Below are positions 39,945-45,353 of a stretch of 45,353 nucleotides of DNA, one piece after another. The notes beneath the pieces were generated by a model. It was given only the letters and a program-made list of their open reading frames with translations, was not told the DNA's origin and searched no databases. The first letter of the stretch is position 1; the number at the start of each line of letters is the position of its first letter. Made by a program: the position numbers and the translations under genes. Source of the DNA: a virus; IMG/VR virus record IMGVR_UViG_3300049732_000045, positions 1 through 45,353 of that record. One strand, 5' to 3'.

Positions 39945-41270
39945 ATGCGTAAACCTGACTCCTGTCTAGGGTGCCCGTTTTATGGCGACGGTCAGGGCTT
40001 CGTCCCTGACGAGATCGTTGAGGGTGCTCCTGTACTGGTAGTCATGCAAAACCCAGGTGCGGAAGAAGAGGCAGCTGGTAAGCCTGCCGTGGGGGCGACA
40101 GGGCAATTCCAGCAACGCCACTTCTTCCCACCTGCGGGATTGGTGCGTGGGCAAACGAGTATAGCTAATGCGTACCGTTGCCGTCACAAGCATACCAATG
40201 AGCTGCCTGAGCTGAACAGCCAGGTAGCTAGACAAGCTCTAACACATTGCACTAATGCCCACTTCAAGTTACCCGAGGGTGTTAAGTTGATTGTTGCACA
40301 AGGGGCCTACGCTTTGTATATGTTGACAGGTGAGGGCCTTGGTGACAACCGCACTGTGTCGAGCTGGCGTGGGTATGCCCTAAAGTACAACCCGATGCCA
40401 CGGCCTCTCTGGTCGCCCCCCACAGATATCTGGACCCCAGGTCCCAAAGATATCCCGGTGCTCGCGACACTACATGTGGCGTCACTGTTCCAAGACATGA
40501 AGATGTACCCGGCCTTGCAACATGACTGGTCCAAGGTTCCATTGATGCTTAGCCGGAAGTGGCCCTTGCCATTGCCGACTATCTTGGGACCACAGGATGT
40601 AGACCTGTGGCCTGGGACGTTGGCCTTTGACACTGAGTATGATCCAACGACACGACAGCTGCATCGCTTCAGTGTGTCAGGTTGCTTGCTGCGTGACGAG
40701 CCTAAGGTGTGGGTCATCGAAGCATCTGAGGCACACATGGTGCCAGATTTTCGATACGTCACAAAGGCTATCACACAGAATGCACTAGCTGACTTACCGT
40801 ACTGGCGTCAGTTTGGTGGTAACCCGTCAGTCATCGAAGACGAGATGTTGGCTCACTCCGTCTTGTGGTCTGACTTGCCACATGACCTTGAGTTTCTTGG
40901 CTCACTGTACGGCTACACAAACCGCTGGAAGCATCTGATGCACGGTAACCCCAGGGTGTACTCGGCGGCTGATGCGTACAACGAGCTAGCAGTATGGCTA
41001 GCACTAGAAAAGCAGCTCAAGCACGATGAAGCCAGTCGGTACATCTACTACCAGTCAGTGCTTCCGTTGGTACCGATCATTGAGAAAGCAGAGAAGCCTG
41101 GTCAGCGGGTGCATCAAGAGCGTACCAAGGTCATTGCCACTGCGCTCAAGAGACGTACTGAGGCAGCTAGGCTCAAGGCTCAAGCTGTCTGTGGTTGGCC
41201 CATTAACGTAGGTTCTACTGATCAAGTCCGTCACGAGCTGTACACGGTGCTGAATGGAGGCAAGGAATAG
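39945..41270 (+). CDS. Split DNA polymerase A, N-half: UDG-like + 3'-5' exonuclease
   Basis: 441 aa. Residues 1-175 resemble family 4 uracil-DNA glycosylase: CxxC at 7/10, further Cys at 79 and 102 ([4Fe-4S] spacing), MQNPGAEEEAAGKPAVGATG (motif A) and LHVASL near 177. About 225-380 is a DnaQ-like exonuclease with all three motifs: FDTEYD (D229, E231), QNALADLP, and YSAADAYNEL. The C-terminus ends in the polymerase thumb (INVGSTDQVRHELYTVLNGGKE), where an intact PolA would continue LGLP.... The polymerase half lies at 42136. ATG directly follows the tRNA CCA. Confidence 0.85.
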   Translation: MRKPDSCLGCPFYGDGQGFVPDEIVEGAPVLVVMQNPGAEEEAAGKPAVGATGQFQQRHFFPPAGLVRGQTSIANAYRCRHKHTNELPELNSQVARQALTHCTNAHFKLPEGVKLIVAQGAYALYMLTGEGLGDNRTVSSWRGYALKYNPMPRPLWSPPTDIWTPGPKDIPVLATLHVASLFQDMKMYPALQHDWSKVPLMLSRKWPLPLPTILGPQDVDLWPGTLAFDTEYDPTTRQLHRFSVSGCLLRDEPKVWVIEASEAHMVPDFRYVTKAITQNALADLPYWRQFGGNPSVIEDEMLAHSVLWSDLPHDLEFLGSLYGYTNRWKHLMHGNPRVYSAADAYNELAVWLALEKQLKHDEASRYIYYQSVLPLVPIIEKAEKPGQRVHQERTKVIATALKRRTEAARLKAQAVCGWPINVGSTDQVRHELYTVLNGGKE

Positions 41271-41485
41271 TGGAAGAGATTGGCAAGGCTTTGGTAGAGC
41301 TGATCAAGAGTGGTAGTGCGTTGGCACCTTCGATCATGTCGTACTGGTTCGCTGTAAAGATCATCGACAACCTGTCGAGCATCCTTTGTGGGGTCGTTGT
41401 GATGGGTGGCCTAGTTTGGATTGCGAAGGTGATCACGGATGCTATCCGTCATTGCAATGACGCCTACTACAACAGGCACCGATAA
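41270..41485 (+). CDS. Small membrane protein, 71 aa
   Basis: GTG overlaps the N-polymerase TAG (TAGTG). An amphipathic head and one membrane span (SSILCGVVVMGGLVWIAKVI), then a basic tail. First of three genes lying inside the split polymerase. Confidence 0.7.
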   Translation: MEEIGKALVELIKSGSALAPSIMSYWFAVKIIDNLSSILCGVVVMGGLVWIAKVITDAIRHCNDAYYNRHR

Positions 41486-41498
41486 CAGGGTGGGAAAC

Positions 41499-41717
41499 AT
41501 GGATACTGTCCGGCGTATTCGTTTTCAAGACAAGGATTACGTGCTTGTCGGTGGCAAGTATGTCCCTGGTGCAGCTATCGCTACGCCAGAGGCTTATGCC
41601 AACTTCGAGCCCTCTTACGCTCACCTGATGCCTGACGGTCGCATCATGCGATTCGGCAAGCAGATCGGTCAGGAGAGTGATATCACATACCTTCCTGACG
41701 AAGAGCAAGCGGCATGA
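41499..41717 (+). CDS. Hypothetical protein, 72 aa
   Basis: ATG at 41499 with GGGTGGG upstream. Basic start MDTVRRIRFQDKDYVLVGGKYVPG, then an acidic tail. No family is recognised. It overlaps the following gene by 4 nt. Confidence 0.65.
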   Translation: MDTVRRIRFQDKDYVLVGGKYVPGAAIATPEAYANFEPSYAHLMPDGRIMRFGKQIGQESDITYLPDEEQAA

Positions 41718-42169
41718 AGGTTAAGCCGCAAGTCGTCTACCTAATCGGTAGCCTGCGTAACCCTACGATTCCTGACATTGCTCGTAACTTGAGGGCCGTA
41801 GGCTTCGAGGTCTTTGACGATTGGTTTGCAGCTGGCCCCAATGCCGATGACTCCTGGCAGGAGTATGAGGCTCTACGTGGTAGATCCTATGGGGAAGCCC
41901 TCCAGGGCTATCACGCCACACACGTCTTCGAGCTAGACAAGCGCCACCTAGACCGTGCTGATCTAGGCATCCTGGTGATGCCCGCAGGTCGGTCTGGCCA
42001 CCTGGAGCTGGGCTACATCATCGGCCAGGGCAAGCCTGGGTACGTCTTGTTCGACCAGGAGCCCAACCGCTATGACGTGATGTACGGCTTTGCTACGTCC
42101 GTCCATTTCTCTGAGGCAACTTTGATTGGAGAGCTATGCCGTTCAAGAGAAAGAATCCCCGTAGCGTAG
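41714..42169 (+). CDS. Nucleoside 2-deoxyribosyltransferase-like, 151 aa
   Basis: Rossmann-like: QVVYLIGSLRNPTIPDIARNLRAVGFEVFDDWFAAGPNADD, then LDRADLGILVMPAGRSGHLELGYIIGQGKPGYVLF. The GSLRN entry, the D of DLGILV and SGHLELGY (catalytic Glu position in NDT-type proteins) support the family. It would transfer deoxyribose between bases or salvage nucleotides. It overlaps the C-polymerase start by 34 bp. Confidence 0.75.
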   Translation: MKVKPQVVYLIGSLRNPTIPDIARNLRAVGFEVFDDWFAAGPNADDSWQEYEALRGRSYGEALQGYHATHVFELDKRHLDRADLGILVMPAGRSGHLELGYIIGQGKPGYVLFDQEPNRYDVMYGFATSVHFSEATLIGELCRSRERIPVA

Positions 42170-43269
42170 ATAGCGACACGCTCCATGCCCTCGTGCAGAA
42201 GGGGGCGACACACCCACTGATCAAGGCTCGCCTGGAGTTTGCCGAGCCAGATCAGCTCAACAAGAATTTCATCAGCAAGCTAGTAGATGTTGAGCGGGTG
42301 TACCCCCGGATGTTGCCCACACAGAAGTCTGGCCGCTGGTCTACGACTGACCCACCGAGGGTCAACTTCCCGCCAGACTGCATCAGCCCGGACTGTGGGA
42401 TTAATCGCGATCATGTGCCGGAGGGTGAAGCCTGCTTCAGCTCCCGTGAGTGCATCGTGCCTGACCATGGGACGTACTGGCTCTGCTACGACTACGACGC
42501 TATTGAGGCCAAGATCGCTGCGGCTTACTCCAAAGACTCTACGGACCTTAACGCTTTCAGGTACGGTTATGACGTTCACACGATCACTGCCTGTGAGATG
42601 TTCGGCCTGCCGTTGCCTCCTAACCTCGTTAATCCGCACACGTTGCCTGAGTGTGCAAACTGGCGAGCGGCACACAATTGGGGTGGCAAGGATGATCGAC
42701 GTAGGCACTTGGCCAAGACGTTCCGGTATGCCTTGCTGTTTGGCTCTAGTGAGTATTCAGCCCTGGAGAGCCGGGATATCGAGAAGCTGGGGCTGACCCG
42801 TGAAGAGACTTTGCTTCAGGCTAGGCGCTACCTAGCTAGCAAGCCCTTGCTGACTAAGGCTAAGCGTGAGACCTGGGAGCTGGTAGCCAAGACGGGTGTG
42901 GCCCGCACCTTCCTGGGTAGACGCCGCATGTTGTTCATGCGTGGTGAAGATCACTACCGTTGGATCGCTGAGAACAAGCCCTGTGAGGCACAGCGTCAAG
43001 GCTGGTCCCACAAGGTCTCAGGTTCAGTCAGTGACATGATGAATCTGACTATCAAGAACATCACGACCTGGGACCCACACACCTACCTAGGGCTTAACAA
43101 ACATGACGGTGCGGAGATTGTTTTCCCAATGGCTAGACCCTTGTCAGTAGCTCTTGATATCTGTCGCCCCCTAGTCGAGCGGGAGTGGGATATCTACGGT
43201 CAGGTAATCAAGTCAACCGCCGAGTGGCACGTCGTCTATCCAGACGGCAGAAAGATGAAGGTTAAGTAA
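42136..43269 (+). CDS. Split DNA polymerase A, C-half: palm/fingers
   Basis: 377 aa. It begins in the thumb (NPRSVDSDTLHALVQKGATHPLIKARLEF), then SGRWSTTDPPRVNFP. Motif A DYDAIEAK (D119), motif B R190-x3-K194-x3-Y198-x3-FG, motif C HDG (H323, D324, with G325 in place of Glu) and the O-helix Tyr. It thus holds the catalytic aspartates. It must associate with the N-half at 39945 to give a polymerase with proofreading. ATG 42136 has GGAG upstream, inside the deoxyribosyltransferase-like gene. Confidence 0.87.
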   Translation: MPFKRKNPRSVDSDTLHALVQKGATHPLIKARLEFAEPDQLNKNFISKLVDVERVYPRMLPTQKSGRWSTTDPPRVNFPPDCISPDCGINRDHVPEGEACFSSRECIVPDHGTYWLCYDYDAIEAKIAAAYSKDSTDLNAFRYGYDVHTITACEMFGLPLPPNLVNPHTLPECANWRAAHNWGGKDDRRRHLAKTFRYALLFGSSEYSALESRDIEKLGLTREETLLQARRYLASKPLLTKAKRETWELVAKTGVARTFLGRRRMLFMRGEDHYRWIAENKPCEAQRQGWSHKVSGSVSDMMNLTIKNITTWDPHTYLGLNKHDGAEIVFPMARPLSVALDICRPLVEREWDIYGQVIKSTAEWHVVYPDGRKMKVK

Positions 43270-43472
43270 TGGGTACTGTCGAGACTGAGCCGGTCACCGA
43301 GACGATCCCTTCCCCACTTCTTGAGGGTGTTCCTACACAGAAGGCCAAGTTTGTTCAGATTACGTCAGATGGACAGACGTTGTTTGCGCTTGATGAAGAT
43401 GGTGATGTGTGGGGTAACCACCGTGGTACGTCCGTGTGGATGCGCCTGTCGCGCATTAAGGTGGGGACATGA
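43269..43472 (+). CDS. Hypothetical protein, 67 aa
   Basis: ATG overlaps the polymerase TAA (TAATG). Acidic head, then strands (KFVQITSDGQTLFALDEDGDVW), a small beta protein. No family is recognised. Confidence 0.72.
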   Translation: MGTVETEPVTETIPSPLLEGVPTQKAKFVQITSDGQTLFALDEDGDVWGNHRGTSVWMRLSRIKVGT

Positions 43473-43705
43473 AGCACATGAAACAATATGCCCTTGAGGT
43501 CATCTATAGAGTAGGGACTACGACACTAAGCAGGAAGCGGTCAGTCGCTCGTTGGTCAAATCAGACTGACCCTGTTAAGTCCCTAGACAACTCGCTTCGT
43601 TACGGTGGGTGCATTGAGTTGGAATCAGGGTTGGGTAGCAAGATCCTGGTTCCTGTGAGGCATGTAATGCACGCAGTAGTCTTGGAGGTCACTGATGAAG
43701 TGTAA
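43469..43705 (+). CDS. Hypothetical protein, 78 aa
   Basis: ATG overlaps the previous stop (ATGA). Basic beta-rich protein (YALEVIYRVGTTTLSRKRSVARW). No family is recognised. Confidence 0.7.
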   Translation: MKHMKQYALEVIYRVGTTTLSRKRSVARWSNQTDPVKSLDNSLRYGGCIELESGLGSKILVPVRHVMHAVVLEVTDEV

Positions 43706-43823
43706 GGCGTGCGGTCGCTCCGAAGAATTGCACAAGCACTCGAAGAAGCGGGAGCACTCGTGGGTCCGGATTCGCTGTGATGGCAACTACGCTGCTGAGC
43801 TAGTGAGGAGACCTGTCAAGTGA
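43695..43823 (+). CDS. 42-aa Cys/His-rich protein
   Basis: ATG at 43695, TGA overlapping the next GTG. CKAC with His residues and one later Cys (IRCDGNYAAE) could form a zinc site; basic overall. Real by tiling. Confidence 0.62.
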   Translation: MKCKACGRSEELHKHSKKREHSWVRIRCDGNYAAELVRRPVK

Positions 43824-44119
43824 TTGGCCGACTGAAATGTCACATCGGTTGGCATGAGCCGGTCTGTGAAGTGACGGCTGAAGACAAGCCAGAGTTGTTT
43901 ACTTTCACAGCTGGTGTCATTTGCAAACGTTGTGAATGGCGTTCGCAGGTTCAGTCACTCTTAGTGGACAAGAGCACAGGTGTGTGTGGTGTGAAGTCCA
44001 TTGGTGGTCTTGGTTGCCAACGAGCTGCTAACCACCAAGGCGACCACTACCACGTTAGCTATGGTCATTGGATCGCGTTAACGAACACCTATTCCAGTGT
44101 GGGTACTTGGAGGTTTTAG
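43820..44119 (+). CDS. Cys-rich protein, 99 aa
   Basis: GTG overlaps the previous stop (GTGA). It opens IGRLKCHIGWHEPVC and has CKRC and further Cys/His (CGVKSIGGLGCQRAANHQGDHYH), possibly two zinc sites. Function unknown. Confidence 0.7.
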   Translation: MIGRLKCHIGWHEPVCEVTAEDKPELFTFTAGVICKRCEWRSQVQSLLVDKSTGVCGVKSIGGLGCQRAANHQGDHYHVSYGHWIALTNTYSSVGTWRF

Positions 44120-44589
44120 TGAGAGAACAGGTCTACATCGCTGGGAAGTTTGAGGCTCGTGCCAGGCTGCGTGGAATTCGTGAAGCCCTGCTACGTCTAG
44201 GCTACGAAGTCACGTCGAGCTGGTTGAGGGAGGGTGATCATCTCGAAGAGAACGCTGCATTTCTCGCTGACCCTGTTCGCTGTCTTGAGGTTGCCCACCG
44301 TGACGTGGATGAAGTCATGCGCTCTGACCTGTTCCTGCTAGACACCTACGACGAGAATAACCGTGGTGGTAGGGAGGTTGAGTTTGGTGCAGCGTACAAC
44401 TCGCCCGAGTCCATGGACATTTGGGTCATCGGTCCCATCCGTAACGTCTTTCATCATCTAGCCGATCAACACTACCCGAATTGGTCTGTGGCTCTGACTG
44501 CTCTAGCAAAGCGAGCCAGGGCACATGACGCTGCTCGTGAGCTAGTCAATGAGATGCCTGACGAGTTAGACGATGGGCAAGACACCTAA
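44119..44589 (+). CDS. Nucleoside 2-deoxyribosyltransferase-like, 156 aa
   Basis: GTG at 44119 with GGAGG 5 nt upstream, overlapping the previous TAG. QVYIAGKFEARARLRGIREALLRLGYEV (GxF/S loop), DEVMRSDLFLLDTYDENNRGGREVEFGAAY (D and the E-x-G-x-A catalytic segment) and WVIGPIRNVFHHL give the NDT fold. A second gene of this family, distinct from the one at 41714. A longer in-frame ORF to 44068 is rejected on ribosome site. Confidence 0.78.
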   Translation: MREQVYIAGKFEARARLRGIREALLRLGYEVTSSWLREGDHLEENAAFLADPVRCLEVAHRDVDEVMRSDLFLLDTYDENNRGGREVEFGAAYNSPESMDIWVIGPIRNVFHHLADQHYPNWSVALTALAKRARAHDAARELVNEMPDELDDGQDT

Positions 44590-44857
44590 ACCGCTACGCA
44601 TCCTGGTCCACCCGGCCTTAGCTGAGTGGCCGGAGTGGGCAACCTTGATCAGTCAGGGTCATCAGATTCTTTGGTTCGATGAGATAGACACCTGGGTCCG
44701 TGGTGGTGGTGATCCTGTCAAGTTGGAAGAGTTTGACCTGATCATTGCTCCGAACAGTTGGCACATGACCGAGCTACATAAGGACTACCTAGACCTAGCC
44801 ATTAAGTCTGCTCGTAGCTTGCGCTACCCTACTAAATCCAAGAAGAAAGAGAAGTAG
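44573..44857 (+). CDS. Rossmann-like hypothetical, 94 aa
   Basis: ATG inside the previous gene's end. PLRILVHPALAEWPEWATLISQGHQILWFDEIDTW, FDLIIAPNSWHM. The strand-helix pattern echoes the NDT-like neighbour, so it may be an accessory. Lys-rich end. No family is recognised. Confidence 0.65.
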   Translation: MGKTPKPLRILVHPALAEWPEWATLISQGHQILWFDEIDTWVRGGGDPVKLEEFDLIIAPNSWHMTELHKDYLDLAIKSARSLRYPTKSKKKEK

Positions 44858-44859
44858 CT

Positions 44860-45267
44860 ATGAAGCGTTTTATCATTGCTTTGGCCCTTGTGTGTGCTGT
44901 GGTCACTGGTGCAGCTGCCGCTCCTAAGCCTGAGATCCCTGGCTCTGCACAACTGGTCCAGTCTAGACCAGTCATGTGTATGCCCGAGATGCTGTATGTC
45001 TCAGCCTACGACTCCAACGGGGATGGTGACCCTGACTTCATGGTCTACGGTTACTACGACCGCCATGGGGAACCTGGACAACGCTTTGGCCCGCCTAGGT
45101 TGTTCCTGTTCTTTGATGGTCCTGGGGGCGACGTGGGCACGGTGTTCCTCAAGATGAACGGTGCCTTCGAGAAGTTGACTCTACCACAGCTCGAAGAGCG
45201 TTTCCCCTCGCCGTGTGACTTGGTGCCGGTGTTCATGCGTAAGACCACTAACGTCATTAACATCTAG
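44860..45267 (+). CDS. Secreted protein with EF-hand-like calcium site, 135 aa
   Basis: Signal peptide (residues 3-20, RFIIALALVCAVVTGAAA). About 52-61 reads DSNGDGDPDF, a DxNxDxDxD calcium-loop pattern also seen in dockerin and thrombospondin-type repeats. Beta-rich remainder (FMVYGYYDRHGEPG, RLFLFFDG). Probably periplasmic or exported. Its end is repeated at 1-50 because of the contig overlap. Confidence 0.72.
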   Translation: MKRFIIALALVCAVVTGAAAAPKPEIPGSAQLVQSRPVMCMPEMLYVSAYDSNGDGDPDFMVYGYYDRHGEPGQRFGPPRLFLFFDGPGGDVGTVFLKMNGAFEKLTLPQLEERFPSPCDLVPVFMRKTTNVINI

Positions 45268-45353
45268 GAGGCTGTGATGAAAGGGACTGCGATTGAGATG
45301 ACTGGGATTGTGACACTGGTTGAGCCCCTTGAGCGTACCTTCTAGCATCCCTT
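45218..45353. repeat. Terminal overlap, right copy
   Basis: Matches 1-136 with one difference at 45344. It carries the end of the secreted-protein gene and the start (45277) of the 68-aa gene, which here meets TAG at 45343-45345. Confidence 0.95.

Larger units (their letters stand above)
736..45132. repeat. Dispersed GGGGGCGAC, at least 24 copies
   Basis: Plus-strand starts: 5811, 7766, 10161, 15334, 18245, 22247, 24494, 26010, 31509, 33907, 35746, 40091, 42201, 45124. Minus-strand copies start (plus coordinate) at 736, 8395, 11565, 13777, 15726, 20481, 32257, 35564, 40412, 43163. Flanks are not conserved, so the word itself is the unit. Large gaps fall at 0.7-5.8, 26.0-31.5 and 35.8-40.1 kb. 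Confidence 0.9.

Overview
This window is one genome-length contig of a tailed dsDNA bacteriophage. The last 136 bases repeat the first 136 with a single mismatch, so the unit is about 45.2 kb and circular or circularly permuted. The virion genes suggest a podovirus-like particle: terminase large subunit, portal, N4-gp56-type major capsid protein, a tail-tube-like adaptor, a run of large low-complexity internal virion candidates, and a beta-helix tail spike. An attP-like 3' tRNA-Arg segment, a CI-like repressor facing a small HTH gene, and a tyrosine integrase indicate temperate ancestry. The integrase is broken in this sequence. A lipobox lipoprotein and an exact DnaA box suggest a Gram-negative host, which I cannot name.

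Layout. (1) 25.9 kb down to 1.9 kb, minus strand: the late operon. It runs from a TTGACA promoter through a membrane peptide/lipoprotein pair, TerL, portal, scaffold candidate, capsid protein, a small cargo cluster (two GNAT-like proteins and a cupin), four internal virion candidates, tail hub, adaptor and spike. (2) 25.9-26.5 kb: a non-coding region with AT-rich palindromes, a dense CTAG cluster and a DnaA box, a candidate origin and control region. (3) 26.5-30.7 kb, plus strand: accessory genes, including a MoxR/CobS-type AAA ATPase with a partner gene and a MazG-like pyrophosphohydrolase, ending in a terminator. (4) 30.7-33.5 kb: the lysogeny module (attP, broken integrase, repressor, divergent operators). 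(5) 33.5-35.9 kb: small early genes, then a convergent pair encoding a ribbon-helix-helix protein and a RepA-like ATPase behind twin palindromes. (6) 35.9 kb through the contig end to 1.65 kb, plus strand: replication and nucleotide metabolism. It holds a dATP/dGTP diphosphohydrolase-like gene, Cas4/RecB-like nuclease, RecA/Sak4-like ATPase, an atypical tRNA, a split family A DNA polymerase with an N-terminal uracil-DNA-glycosylase-like domain, two nucleoside deoxyribosyltransferase-like genes and a metallophosphoesterase. The two long operons converge on a shared hairpin terminator at 1.8 kb.

Most unusual signals: the 9-mer GGGGGCGAC occurs at least 24 times on both strands, in all reading frames and between genes. 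The DNA polymerase is split cleanly in its thumb by three small genes. A dispersed CACRNTGTG operator-like element sits in the main intergenic control regions. Two genes appear to start at CTG. The integrase carries a deletion of about 16 bp that removes its HxxR arginine.
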